Shown: piece by piece, positions 8,490-17,371 of the stretch
Numbering within the stretch: the first letter of the stretch is position 1
Layout: each line of letters begins with the position of its first letter
The notes under the pieces: model-generated
What the model saw: the letters and a program-made list of their open reading frames with translations, nothing else
Databases searched by the model: none
Told to the model about the DNA's origin: nothing
NCBI RefSeq assembly: GCF_900696085.1
Contig: NZ_CAADFC020000028.1
Coordinates: 682,001-746,000 of the forward strand
DNA: 64,000 nucleotides
From: Bradyrhizobium ivorense
GTDB lineage: Bacteria; Pseudomonadota; Alphaproteobacteria; Rhizobiales; Xanthobacteraceae
Direction: 5' to 3'
Program-made: the position numbers and the translations under genes

Positions 8490-8675
8490 CCGATCCGGCC
8501 GGCGCGTTATGGCGCGGGAAACACAGCGAACCATGCGCGCAAAGCTACCATGCGCGGCTGCCGCCAAATCATCACAACTCGGTGGTTTAATGGGCGGACA
8601 TGCCTCCCTATCTGTGATAGACGGCTTCATGAACATCCATTCAGCCTCGTCCGGGGCAAGGCGGAGAGCTCAATC

Positions 8676-8903
8676 GTGCTGAACAAGTTCGGTCCCTCGG
8701 GCCATGGCGAAGCGCAGGTGCAGTATCTCGACGGCGACTTCCGCGTGATCTCGCCGGGCACCTATGTGCGCTGCGCGATATCAGATGTCCGGATTCCGCT
8801 CGACGAGCTGAAGTACTGGAGCGTCGACCTGCAGGAGGCCTATGCCACGCCGACCGCCGTGCTGCAGCGGCACCACCCCGGCGTGCTCAAGCCGCAAGGC
8901 TAG
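8676..8903 (+). CDS. DUF2093 family protein
   Basis: 75-aa small conserved alphaproteobacterial protein of unknown function. The sequence LNKFGPSGHGEAQVQYLDGD followed by VISPGTYVRCAISDVRIPLDELKYWSV is the recognisable family core. Translation probably starts at GTG 8676, which has GGAGAG about ten bases upstream; earlier in-frame codons give a nonconserved stretch. Its last four bases overlap the end of the convergent lpxK gene. Confidence 0.8.
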   Translation: MLNKFGPSGHGEAQVQYLDGDFRVISPGTYVRCAISDVRIPLDELKYWSVDLQEAYATPTAVLQRHHPGVLKPQG

Positions 8904-9928
8904 GTTGACCTGCGCGCCCTCCTCTCCCTTGCCTTGAACAACTGATCCGTCACCAGGCGCCGCAGCGCGTCGGCATCCTCGAATTGCAGCGTCACCGCGA
9001 ACGGCACGATCGCCTGCGCCCAGGCCGGCAGGCCGCCGGCGCCGCGCAACCGCGCCAAATCCTTTTCCGTCGTCACCAGGGTCAGGCCATCGCGCCGGGC
9101 TTCGGCAACCAGCGCATCGATCTCGCCCTTGGTGAAGGCATGGTGATCGGCGAACGCTTTGTTGCGCACGACGTCGACGCCGCTTGAGCGCAGCGTGTTG
9201 AAGAAGCGCGCCGGATCGCCGATGCCGGCGAAGGCCAGCACGCGCTTGCCGCGGAGCACGGCGAGCGAAGCGTCATCCGGCTTCAGATGCGCCGACAGCA
9301 ACGGCTTGCCGCGGGAGCCGATCTCGGCGGCGATGGCCTGCGCCGCGCGACCCTCGCCGACCACGATCAGCGCGTCGGTCCGCGACAGTTGCGGCGGCAG
9401 CGGCGCACGCAGCGGGCCTGCCGGAATGACGCGGCCATTGCCTATGCCGCGCGCAGCGTCGATCACGATGAGCGACGCATCTTTGACCACGCTCGGATTC
9501 TGGAAGCCGTCGTCCATCAGGATCACGCTGGCGTCCTGCGCGGAGGCGAGCGGCAGCCCAGCGGCGCGATCGCGCGACACCACGACCGGCAATGCCGCCG
9601 CCATCATCAGCGGCTCGTCGCCGACGTCGGCCGCGATGTGGCTGGCCGGATCGACTTTCAGCGGGCCGTGTAGCGCGCCGCCATAGCCGCGGCTCAGCAC
9701 CACCGGCCGCTCATCGAGCTCGCGCAACAGCTTTGCCAGCGCCAGCACGGTCGGCGTCTTGCCGGCGCCACCGACATGGTAATTGCCGATGCAAAACACC
9801 GGAACATCTGCGGCGGTGCCGGGGCGCTGCATGCGCCGCGCGGCGATCGTGCCGTATAGCGCGGCAAGCGGGGTCAACAGATGCGAGGTCCAAGACGCGG
9901 GCCGGTGCCAGAAGGCCGGCTCACGCAT
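8900..9928 (-). CDS. lpxK: Tetraacyldisaccharide 4'-kinase
   Basis: 342-aa membrane-associated kinase that phosphorylates the 4' position of the lipid A disaccharide. It has an N-terminal hydrophobic segment (about 14-30) and the P-loop variant GNYHVGGAGKTPT (about 48-60), followed by SRGYGG, DDGFQNPSV and FAGIGDPARFF, all standard LpxK signatures. Its start overlaps the waaA stop by eight bases, which suggests translational coupling in the pmbA-to-lpxK block. Confidence 0.95.
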   Translation of the reverse strand: MREPAFWHRPASWTSHLLTPLAALYGTIAARRMQRPGTAADVPVFCIGNYHVGGAGKTPTVLALAKLLRELDERPVVLSRGYGGALHGPLKVDPASHIAADVGDEPLMMAAALPVVVSRDRAAGLPLASAQDASVILMDDGFQNPSVVKDASLIVIDAARGIGNGRVIPAGPLRAPLPPQLSRTDALIVVGEGRAAQAIAAEIGSRGKPLLSAHLKPDDASLAVLRGKRVLAFAGIGDPARFFNTLRSSGVDVVRNKAFADHHAFTKGEIDALVAEARRDGLTLVTTEKDLARLRGAGGLPAWAQAIVPFAVTLQFEDADALRRLVTDQLFKARERRARRST

Positions 9929-11207
9929 TGGCGGCTCCCATCTCGAGCCGCAGCTGCAACAGATAGGGCTCGAGAGAGGTCAGCGTGCGCTCGAGCGCGC
10001 CGCCGAGCTGTTCGACGACGCGCTCGGAGGCCACGAGCGAGGCGTCCCGCGCGGCGGGATCGGCGAGGAACCGGCCGAGCTGCTTGACCAGCGCCTCCCG
10101 GTCATCGGCACGCCGGGCGCCGCCGCCGCGATCGAGCGCGTCATAGACCTCGGTGAAATTGAAGACGTGCGGCCCGTGCACGATGGCGGCGCCGAGCTTG
10201 ATCGCCTCGATCGGGTTCTGGCCGCCGTGCGCGACCAGCGAGCCGCCCATGAACACGATCGGCGCCAGCCGGTAGAACAGGCCGAGTTCGCCCATGGTGT
10301 CGGCGACGTAGATATCGGTGGTCGCAACCGGCAGGTCCTCGTGCGAGCGCAGGCCGGGATGCAGGCCGGCGTCGGTCACCAGCCGCGCGACCGCCTCGCC
10401 GCGATCGGCATGGCGCGGCACGATCACGGTCAGCAGCCCGGGGAAGAATCCGGCGAGCGACTTGTGCGCCTCGATCACGATCTCCTCCTCGCCCGGATGG
10501 GTGGAGGCCGCGACCACGATCGGACGGCCGCGCGTCACCGACATCAGCCGCTCCAGCTTGGCCGGATCGGCCGGCGGCGCCGCGACGTCGAGCTTGAGGT
10601 TGCCGGTAACGATGACGTTGTGGCTGCCGAGCGCGGCAAAGCGTTCGGCGTCGATCTGCGACTGCGCGAGGCAGATGTCGAACTGTCCGAGCAGCGTGCC
10701 AATGGTGTGGGACAGCCGCTGCCAGCGCGGGAACGAGCGCTGCGACATCCGCCCGTTGATCAGGACCATCGGCAGCCGCCGCGCGGCGCTCGACAGAATC
10801 AGGTTGGGCCACAGATCCGACTCGATGAACAGCGCCAGCGACGGACGCCAGTGGTCGAGGAAGCGCGCGACATAGCGCGGCGAGTCATACGGCACGTATT
10901 GGTGGATCACGTCGGGCGGGAAACGCTTGGCCACGATCGCCGCCGAGGTCACCGTGCCCGAGGTCAGCAGGATGCGCAAATTGAGCGCGCGCAACCGCTC
11001 GATCAGCCCGGCCCCCGCCAGCACCTCGCCGACGCTCGCGCCGTGAATCCACACCAGCGGTCCGTGCGGCCGGACATCGTCGCTCATGCCGCGCCGCTCG
11101 CCGACGCGCTCGGGGTCTTCCTTGCCGAGCTTGAGCCGGCGCTTGATCAGGGCAGGCGCGAGCGGCACCATCGCGGACGACAGCTTGCGGTAAACACGCA
11201 ACGTCAT
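9921..11207 (-). CDS. waaA: 3-deoxy-D-manno-octulosonic acid (Kdo) transferase
   Basis: 428-aa inner-membrane glycosyltransferase that adds Kdo from CMP-Kdo to lipid IVA. It has an N-terminal anchor region, then WIHGASVGEVLAG and LTSGTVTSA of the GT-B N domain, a FIESDLWPN segment, and the C domain with ASTHPGEE and FMGGSLVAHGGQNPIE. The start at 11207 (MTLRVYRKLSS) fits the family; the ribosome site is weak, but the start lies ten bases after the stop of the acyltransferase gene, so coupling is likely. Confidence 0.94.
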   Translation of the reverse strand: MTLRVYRKLSSAMVPLAPALIKRRLKLGKEDPERVGERRGMSDDVRPHGPLVWIHGASVGEVLAGAGLIERLRALNLRILLTSGTVTSAAIVAKRFPPDVIHQYVPYDSPRYVARFLDHWRPSLALFIESDLWPNLILSSAARRLPMVLINGRMSQRSFPRWQRLSHTIGTLLGQFDICLAQSQIDAERFAALGSHNVIVTGNLKLDVAAPPADPAKLERLMSVTRGRPIVVAASTHPGEEEIVIEAHKSLAGFFPGLLTVIVPRHADRGEAVARLVTDAGLHPGLRSHEDLPVATTDIYVADTMGELGLFYRLAPIVFMGGSLVAHGGQNPIEAIKLGAAIVHGPHVFNFTEVYDALDRGGGARRADDREALVKQLGRFLADPAARDASLVASERVVEQLGGALERTLTSLEPYLLQLRLEMGAANA

Positions 11208-11217
11208 CGGGAGCGAG

Positions 11218-11931
11218 CTAGCCAAGCGCTGCCTCCGGCCGCCCGACCACCTCATAGGCGCGCCGGGTCGATTCGTTCAGAAGATACTCCACTTGTTGCC
11301 GGAGCTTTTCCATCGTGTCGGCGTCGGCATCCGGCGGTACGTAGACCGGTTCAATACCTACCACTGCGCCGCGCCCGAATGGCAAATTGATGGTGGTGGA
11401 ATCCCAGTTTTTCAACCGAATGAACCGGCTGGTGACCATCGCGAACGGAATGATCGGCCGGCCGGTTTCCCGCGCCAGCATGATCGGCCCAAGCCCCGCC
11501 ACCCGCGCCCGCTTCGGCACATCGGCCGTGGTCGCGATATTGCAGCCGTCCTGCAGCGACCGCACCATCTCCATGAAGGCGCCGACGCCGCCCTTGCGCT
11601 GGAACGCGCCGGAATGGTCGCCGGAACCACGGATGGTGCCGATGCCGAGCCGCTCGACCGCAATCGCATTGAACTCGCCATCGCGGTGGCGCGAGATCAG
11701 CACCTTGGCGCGGTAGCTGTCCTTGGTCTTGATGAACGGCGTCATGAAGTGCTGGCCGTGCCAGAACACGAAGATCGCCGGCATCCATGGCTCGACCATC
11801 TGATAGACGTCAGTCGGCTCGTAGCTGAAGCGGTTGGTGAGCCAGACCAGCCGCAGATACTCGGCCGCAAGCACTCCCAACGCGCGCTGTACGACGGCGC
11901 TGCGCAGCAAATCGCGAAAAAAACGTTTCAA
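11218..11931 (-). CDS. Lysophospholipid acyltransferase-like protein (DUF374), TTG start
   Basis: 237-aa protein with the HGQHFMTPF segment (acyltransferase HxxxxD-like region), SRHRDGE and IRGSGDHSGAFQRKG, diagnostic of DUF374 acyltransferase-like proteins next to waaA in alphaproteobacteria. It probably acylates lipid A or another membrane lipid; the substrate is not known. No ATG is available: the conserved N-terminus (KRFFRDLLRS) starts at TTG 11931, which overlaps the TGA stop of the DUF4170 gene in ATTGA. This implies reinitiation after the upstream gene. The longer open frame upstream is just the shadow of DUF4170. Confidence 0.85.
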   Translation of the reverse strand: MKRFFRDLLRSAVVQRALGVLAAEYLRLVWLTNRFSYEPTDVYQMVEPWMPAIFVFWHGQHFMTPFIKTKDSYRAKVLISRHRDGEFNAIAVERLGIGTIRGSGDHSGAFQRKGGVGAFMEMVRSLQDGCNIATTADVPKRARVAGLGPIMLARETGRPIIPFAMVTSRFIRLKNWDSTTINLPFGRGAVVGIEPVYVPPDADADTMEKLRQQVEYLLNESTRRAYEVVGRPEAALG

Positions 11932-12176
11932 TGGGAGGGCTTTGCGTCCTGCTCGGGATCGAGCAACCGGTGGAGGTGAACGACGAAATAGCGCATCTGG
12001 GCGTTGTCGACGGTCTGCTGCGCCTTCGCCTTCCAGGCCGCATGGGCGGTCGCATAGTTCGGGAACACGCCGACGATGTCGACCTCGTCCAGGTTCTTGA
12101 AGGTGTTGTGCTCGAGATCGGTCAACTCGCCGCCGATGACGAGGTGAAGCAGTTGCGGCTGGGCATTGTCTGACAT
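11928..12176 (-). CDS. DUF4170 family protein
   Basis: 82-aa small conserved protein of unknown function (MSDNAQPQLLHLVIGGELTD; later VFPNYATAHAAWKAKAQQTVD). It is regularly found between cysQ and the DUF374 acyltransferase in Hyphomicrobiales, as here, which suggests a small accessory role in the lipopolysaccharide operon. The start at 12176 gives the standard family length; the upstream frame to 12206 is not conserved. Confidence 0.82.
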   Translation of the reverse strand: MSDNAQPQLLHLVIGGELTDLEHNTFKNLDEVDIVGVFPNYATAHAAWKAKAQQTVDNAQMRYFVVHLHRLLDPEQDAKPSH

Positions 12177-12269
12177 GATGGCTGTTCCTAGCGGTATGCC
12201 CGGCAAGCAAGTTGGGTGATAATCTTCATAAAGTGGTTCGTTGCATGGGGATCGCGGATCGGCCGGGCC

Positions 12270-13079
12270 TCACGGCAATGGATGCTTGCGAAAATGCTCG
12301 ACAATGCGTGCATGACGATCGCGTCCCGCTGCCACCAGCATCCCATGCGTCACCTCGCGGCGATTGTATTCAATCGTGTCCCCCGAGAGCGCAGTCATCC
12401 TACCATCCGCTTCCTGCACGATCAAATTCGCCGCGGCAAGATCCCAGTCGCGGCTTTGCCCGCCCGCAAACGCCGCGTCAAGACGACCTTGGGCTACCCG
12501 GCACAGCCGCAAGGCGAGCGATCCGATCCGCGGATGCAACTCGATTTCCTCACGGCCCGGACTGAGCCGCTGCACCAGCGGCTTGGGTCCCGCCATGCGC
12601 GGAAAACTGAGATCAGAACCTGTGGTTGCATGCACGGCGGTGTCGTTGAGGGTGGCGCCCTGGCCGCGCGCGGCAAAAAAGTATTCGCCGGTCGCCGGCG
12701 CATAGACCGCCGCGAGTATCGGCGAAGCGCGTTCAACCAGCGCCACACTGACGCACCAATCCTCGCGGCCGGCGAGATAGGCGCGGGTACCGTCGATCGG
12801 GTCGACGATCCAGGTCAGCCGCTTGCCAAGCCGCGCCGCATCGTCGGCGCTTTCCTCCGACAGCCAGCCGTAATCCGGCGTCGCCGAGCGCAGCCGCTGC
12901 TCCAGGAGGTCGTTGACCGCGATGTCGGCCTCGGAGACCGGCGAGGACGCACCCTTGATCCAGTTCTTCAGCTCGGTGCGGAACAGCGAGAAGGCGAGCC
13001 GGCCCGCCTCCTGCACCGTCCTGGTCAGCAATGCCGCGTCGCGCGCCCTGGTCCAGTCGTCCGTATCAGCGTCCGCCAA
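12270..13079 (-). CDS. cysQ: 3'(2'),5'-bisphosphate nucleotidase / inositol monophosphatase family
   Basis: 269-aa Mg-dependent phosphatase. The metal site motifs are present: SEES (about 74-77), WIVDPIDGTRAY (about 90-101) and the C-terminal WDLAAANLIVQEA. CysQ-type enzymes recycle 3'-phosphoadenosine 5'-phosphate from sulfate assimilation; inositol monophosphatase activity is the alternative. The start overlaps the 3' end of pmbA by 14 bases, so the two genes are very likely cotranscribed. Confidence 0.85.
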   Translation of the reverse strand: MADADTDDWTRARDAALLTRTVQEAGRLAFSLFRTELKNWIKGASSPVSEADIAVNDLLEQRLRSATPDYGWLSEESADDAARLGKRLTWIVDPIDGTRAYLAGREDWCVSVALVERASPILAAVYAPATGEYFFAARGQGATLNDTAVHATTGSDLSFPRMAGPKPLVQRLSPGREEIELHPRIGSLALRLCRVAQGRLDAAFAGGQSRDWDLAAANLIVQEADGRMTALSGDTIEYNRREVTHGMLVAAGRDRHARIVEHFRKHPLP

Positions 13080-14433
13080 GCGTCAGGCCCTCGATGCGCA
13101 GCGTCGGTGCGTTGACGCTGTAGCGGAATTCCAGGTCGTTGGCCGCGACCAGCGACTTGAACATCGGCAGCAGATGGCCGGCGATGGTGACCTCGCTGAC
13201 CGGATAGGTGATCTCGCCGTTCTCGATCCAGAAGCCGGACGCGCCGCGGCTGTAATCGCCGGTCACGCCGTTGACGCCGGAGCCGATCAGGTCGGTGACG
13301 TAAAAACCCTGCCTGATGTCGGATATCAGCTCTTTCGGCGTCAGCGCACCCGGCTCGAGATGCAGATTGTAGGATCCAGGCGACGGCGAGGACGACACGC
13401 CGCGATGCGCGTTGCCGGTGGTGACGAGGCCGAGCTCGCGCGCGGTCGCGGAGTCCAGAATCCAGCTGGTCAGCACACCGGCATCGATCAGCGCCTGCTT
13501 GCGCACCTTGACGCCCTCGGCATCGAAGGTCTGCGAGCGCAGGCCGCGCACCCGCAGCGGATCGTCGATGATCCTTATATCCTTGGAGAACAGCTGCTCG
13601 CCGAGCTTGTCCTTCAGGAACGAGGTCTTGCGCGCGATCGAGGCGCCGTTGATGGCGCCGACCAGATGGCCGATGATCGAGCCCGCGACCCGCGGATCGT
13701 ACACCACGGGCACCTTGCAGGTCTCGACCTTGCGCGGATTGGCCCGCGCCACCGCGCGCTCGGCGGCCTTGCGGCCGACGGATGCGGGCGACTCGAGATC
13801 GGAGGCATGCAGCGCGCTGCTGAAATCATAGTCGCGCTCCATCGCGGTGCCTTCGCCCGAGATCGCGGTGGTCGAGATCGAATGGCTGGAGCGCAGATAG
13901 GAGCCGTGGAATCCGGTCGAGGTGACCAGCACCATGCCGCCGATTCCGGTCGAGGCCGACGCGCCGCCCGACTTGCTGACGCCCGCGACCGCGCGCGCCG
14001 CGGCCTCCGCCTCCATCGCGCGCCGCTCGAGCTCGGCGGTCGAGGGAACATTGCGGTCGAGCAGATCGAGGTCGGGGAAATCATGCGCATGCAGCGCCGG
14101 ATCGGCGAGGCCGACATATTTGTCGTCGGGCGCAACGCGCGCCATCGCCACCGCGCGCTCGGCGAGCTTTGCGATGCCGTCGCCGCTGACATCATTGGTC
14201 GACACCACCGCCTGGCGCTGGCCGACAAACACGCGCAACCCGACGTCGTCACCTTCGGAACGTTCGGTTTCCTCGACGCGGCCGTCGCGCACCTCGACGC
14301 CCTGCGAGACGCCGCGCACCGCGACCGCATCGGCCGCATCGGCGCCGGCGCGGCGGGCGGCGTCGACCAGGCGCTGCGCGAGATCGCTGAGGGCGGATTG
14401 GTCGAACAGATCGGCAGATGGTGAAGGGTTCAC
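13066..14433 (-). CDS. pmbA: TldE/PmbA metalloprotease-family protein
   Basis: 455-aa member of the TldD/PmbA family. The PmbA (TldE) partner assembles with TldD into a complex that degrades unfolded peptides and matures microcin-type or other modified peptides; the zinc site lies in TldD, and this chain lacks the HEAxGH motif, which identifies it as PmbA. Typical segments are FVGQRQAVVSTND, VVYDPRVAGSIIGHL and the GASGFWIENGEI C-terminal motif. It is the first gene of the minus-strand block leading to lpxK. tldD is not in the window. Confidence 0.9.
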   Translation of the reverse strand: MNPSPSADLFDQSALSDLAQRLVDAARRAGADAADAVAVRGVSQGVEVRDGRVEETERSEGDDVGLRVFVGQRQAVVSTNDVSGDGIAKLAERAVAMARVAPDDKYVGLADPALHAHDFPDLDLLDRNVPSTAELERRAMEAEAAARAVAGVSKSGGASASTGIGGMVLVTSTGFHGSYLRSSHSISTTAISGEGTAMERDYDFSSALHASDLESPASVGRKAAERAVARANPRKVETCKVPVVYDPRVAGSIIGHLVGAINGASIARKTSFLKDKLGEQLFSKDIRIIDDPLRVRGLRSQTFDAEGVKVRKQALIDAGVLTSWILDSATARELGLVTTGNAHRGVSSSPSPGSYNLHLEPGALTPKELISDIRQGFYVTDLIGSGVNGVTGDYSRGASGFWIENGEITYPVSEVTIAGHLLPMFKSLVAANDLEFRYSVNAPTLRIEGLTLGGR

Positions 14434-14707
14434 GAACGATTTCCTGCGGATTGGACGGCGGGGCGGGACCAGGTCACGAACCCTCCAGATGTGCCGGATT
14501 CACAGGGATTTCAAGCGCTTTGCGGCGCCGGACAACAAAGATTTGAGCGGTCCGTGCAAGGCTTCGTCAATCATGCGAGCCAACCTCTTGTCAATCATGG
14601 CGGCGAGTCAGATCGGGTTAACCAGGCTTTTTAAGTCGAAACGGCCAGGCGTCGGCTAAGGTCTCACGCATCGACCGGGAACATAATCCCGGCGGGGAGA
14701 CAAAGGC

Positions 14708-15232
14708 GTGAGGCGTCAAACACCAACAAGCGGAATCAATTCCGCCGGGTCGAGCCGTGCACTGCGGCTCGACCCTCTTTCTCTTCCGCTCTCCTTCCAC
14801 GCCCAGGACGCGCGCGCGGATGGCGGGATGCGGCAGGTCGAACTGCATCGCGAACATGTCGTGCTGCGCCGCGCCGTTCTCGGCATGCGGATGGCGGTCA
14901 ATGTCCGCGTCAGCGATTTCCTCGGCGTTGCGGTGCGCGGCATCGACGACGCGCAGATGCTGGTGCTGGTGCATCGCGATCCCTCGCTCTCGATTCCGCT
15001 CGGCACGAGTTCGGATGCCGACGAGATCGCCGCAGCCTGGCAGATGTGGAGCGAGATCTTTCAGCTGCCGCAACTGACCGAGCCGGCGCCGGCCGAAGCG
15101 GGCCCGCGCCGTCGCCGCCGTAACGCGATCCGCGCCCGCCGCCCCAAATTCCTGGTCCGCCGCCGCGCCGGCTTTCGCCTCAACGAAGCCAGCATCCATC
15201 GCGGCGAGCGCGAGATCATCGCGCGGGATTGA
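14708..15232 (+). CDS. DUF6101 family protein, GTG start
   Basis: 174-aa conserved Hyphomicrobiales protein of unknown function. It starts at GTG 14708 (MRRQTPTSGINSAGSSRALR), with a strong GGGGAG about nine bases upstream. The middle part (VELHREHVVLRRAVLGMRMA, then SIPLGTSSDADEIAAAWQMW) is well conserved as I recall it, and the C-terminus is strongly basic (RRRRRNAIRARRPKF), suggesting nucleic acid or membrane contact. No signal peptide or membrane segment is visible. Confidence 0.78.
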   Translation: MRRQTPTSGINSAGSSRALRLDPLSLPLSFHAQDARADGGMRQVELHREHVVLRRAVLGMRMAVNVRVSDFLGVAVRGIDDAQMLVLVHRDPSLSIPLGTSSDADEIAAAWQMWSEIFQLPQLTEPAPAEAGPRRRRRNAIRARRPKFLVRRRAGFRLNEASIHRGEREIIARD

Positions 15233-15246
15233 ATCGCCGCTGTTGG

Positions 15247-15390
15247 TCCCGTCATCCCCGCGCAAAGGCTTCGCCTTTGTCGCCGGAGGTGCGAGCTCTT
15301 GCGAGCCTCGAAGGATCGACGGCCACCAGCCGGGCCGATTCATCCTTCGAGGCTCGCCGAAGAGGCTCGCACCTCAGGATGACGGGGATG
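15247..15390. repeat. Intergenic palindromic repeat, family A copy 2
   Basis: Bounded by CCCGTCATCCCCGCG and GATGACGGGG. It contains GCGAGCCTCGAAGGATCGACGG and, inverted, CATCCTTCGAGGCTCGC, plus the short inner pair AAAGGCTTCGCCTTT. The right half is nearly identical to copy 1 at 721-834. It lies between the convergent DUF6101 and ubiA genes. Confidence 0.82.
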
Positions 15391-15435
15391 GTTTGGTCGA
15401 GCGCTGCCTCGCGAGCCTCGGAATGACGAGAGTGA

Positions 15436-16368
15436 TCACATCGCGCGCAGCACGGCGTCGACGACGAGGCCGGCGAACAGCAGCAGGCCGGCTTCGCGGT
15501 TGGACCAGAAGATGCGCAGGCAGAGCGCGCCATCCTTGATGTCGAGCCTCCTGATCTGCAAGGCGAGATGCAGCGCAAACGCGGCGAGGCCGAGCCAGGC
15601 GGGCCAGCCGGCGCCGGCGAGCGCGAGCGCCACGCCGATCAAGAGCACGGCGAGGCCATAGAGCACGGCCAGCGCCCGATGGGTGCGTTCGCCGAACAGC
15701 CGCGCGGTGGACTTGACGCCGATCAGCGCGTCGTCCTCGGCGTCCTGGTGGGCGTAGATGGTGTCGTAGCCGATCACCCAGGCGATCGACCCGGCGTAGA
15801 GCACGACCGCGGTAAGGTCGATCCGCCCGAAGGTCACCGCGAATCCCATCAGCGCGCCGTAGGAGAAGGCGAGGCCGAGCACGACCTGCGGCCACCAGGT
15901 GATGCGCTTCATGAACGGATAGACCGCGACGATCGCGAGCGAGGCGATGCCGGTGAGAATCGCAAAGCGGTTGAACTGCAAGAGCACGGCAAGACCGATC
16001 AGCGCCTGCAGCAGCATGAACACCAGCGCCTGCTTCACCGTCACCTGCCCGGCCGGGATCGGCCGCGACCGGGTGCGCTCGACCTTGTCGTCGAGATCGC
16101 GATCGGTGATGTCGTTCCAGGTGCAGCCGGCGCCGCGCATCACGAAGGCGCCGATGAAGAACAACAGCACCACCAACGGCAGCGGCCTGACATCGTGGGC
16201 GACGCCGGCGGCGAGCGCCGCCGACCACCAGCACGGCATCAGCAGCAGCCACGAGCCGATCGAGCGGTCGGCCCGCGCCAGCCGCAGATACGGCCGGGTC
16301 CAGACCGGCGCGTGCGTATCCACCCAGTTGCCTGTGGAGTCGGCAACGCGGGCGGTTACGTCACTCAT
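15436..16368 (-). CDS. ubiA: 4-hydroxybenzoate octaprenyltransferase
   Basis: 310-aa integral membrane prenyltransferase of ubiquinone synthesis that attaches the polyprenyl tail to 4-hydroxybenzoate. Both Mg/diphosphate-binding motifs are present: NDITDRDLDD (about 85-94) and YDTIYAHQDAEDD (about 201-213), with eight to nine hydrophobic helices. The long hydrophilic N-terminus and WTRPYLRLARADR match alphaproteobacterial UbiA. It is convergent with DUF6101 and downstream of the secreted repeat protein gene, with a gap of 10 bases. Confidence 0.94.
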   Translation of the reverse strand: MSDVTARVADSTGNWVDTHAPVWTRPYLRLARADRSIGSWLLLMPCWWSAALAAGVAHDVRPLPLVVLLFFIGAFVMRGAGCTWNDITDRDLDDKVERTRSRPIPAGQVTVKQALVFMLLQALIGLAVLLQFNRFAILTGIASLAIVAVYPFMKRITWWPQVVLGLAFSYGALMGFAVTFGRIDLTAVVLYAGSIAWVIGYDTIYAHQDAEDDALIGVKSTARLFGERTHRALAVLYGLAVLLIGVALALAGAGWPAWLGLAAFALHLALQIRRLDIKDGALCLRIFWSNREAGLLLFAGLVVDAVLRAM

Positions 16369-16378
16369 GTGCCACGGG

Positions 16379-17164
16379 TCATCGCGTGAGAACGTTGCCG
16401 TTCAGCGTATCGAAGGTGCTGCCGCCCTTCTTGGTCGGCGTCGCCTCCGGCAACGAGGCGGACGAACCCAGCACGTCGCTCAGCGACGGACCGGCGGGGC
16501 CGCGCGACTGCGCCTGGGCCTGCTGCTCGGCGGCGCCGCAGACCCGCTTCAGCAGGCCTTCGGTGTTCTTGTGGCCGGCCTTCAGCTGATCGGCGATCTG
16601 CGGCGGGATTCCGCACTTCGCCGCGTTGGCCTCGACATACTTGATCATGTTGAGCTCGGCCTTGCCGTAATTGCCGATCAGCTTGCAGGCCTCGGCGGCG
16701 CTGGCATGCTTGTCGCTCGCGGTCTTGATCGCCTTGCCGCGCTTCTCGGCCTCCTCGCGCAGCGGAACGAAGTTCTTCATGCAGGCGTCGGACGGGCCAC
16801 CTGCCCCGCCTCCGGGCGGAGGCGGCGCGGCAAACCCGCCGCCGCCGCCGGCGATCGGGGCGGCACCACCGCTCGGAAATGCTGCCGGCGAGGCACCCAC
16901 CCTGGCCGCGGGCGCGCCATTGACCGGCGGGAACGCCGAGTCGGGCGGAGTGCTCGGCCGCAGTGCAGGCGCCCCGTTGACCGGCGGAAACGGCGAGTCG
17001 GATGCGGCCCGCTTTGCCGGCGCGCCGTTCACCGGCGGAAATGCCGGGTCGTTGACGGTGCCGGTCTGACCGGGCAGCGGCGCCGGAAAAGCGCCTTGCG
17101 CCGCGGCCTGTCCCACGGACAAGGCGGTCGCAGCAACGGTCAGCACGATCAGGCGGCGGATCAT
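16379..17164 (-). CDS. Secreted Pro/Ala-rich protein with FPPVNGAPA repeats
   Basis: 261 aa. It starts MIRRLIVLTVAATALSVGQA with an AAA/AQG cleavage region, a Sec signal peptide. Residues about 35-90 carry three copies of (A/P)FPPVNGAPA separated by charged or Ser/Pro linkers, then a Gly/Pro-rich stretch, then a helical domain (about 125-210) with four cysteines (DACMKN, AEACKLI, AAKCGIP, KRVCGAA) likely forming two disulfides in the periplasm. I do not recognise the repeat part; the helical domain resembles small periplasmic proteins of Bradyrhizobium. The start at 17164 is chosen for the signal peptide, with GGAG upstream. It precedes ubiA by 10 bases, so may share its transcript. Confidence 0.7.
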   Translation of the reverse strand: MIRRLIVLTVAATALSVGQAAAQGAFPAPLPGQTGTVNDPAFPPVNGAPAKRAASDSPFPPVNGAPALRPSTPPDSAFPPVNGAPAARVGASPAAFPSGGAAPIAGGGGGFAAPPPPGGGAGGPSDACMKNFVPLREEAEKRGKAIKTASDKHASAAEACKLIGNYGKAELNMIKYVEANAAKCGIPPQIADQLKAGHKNTEGLLKRVCGAAEQQAQAQSRGPAGPSLSDVLGSSASLPEATPTKKGGSTFDTLNGNVLTR

Positions 17165-17371
17165 CGAGGGTGGTTCTCCGGCAAAGGTCCAGGCAACCCC
17201 AGCGCAACAAAACAAAGCGACGAATTGAGGGGTGTATTTACGATTCCTGCGCCGCCTTAACAACCCGTGGATTTGGGCGACAGCGCGGCGTTGGGCCACA
17301 CCGGCCACATTAAATTGTTCCCCGATTCTAAGCCTTTAGGCTACGAACGGCGGTAAAATGGACGATCAAAT

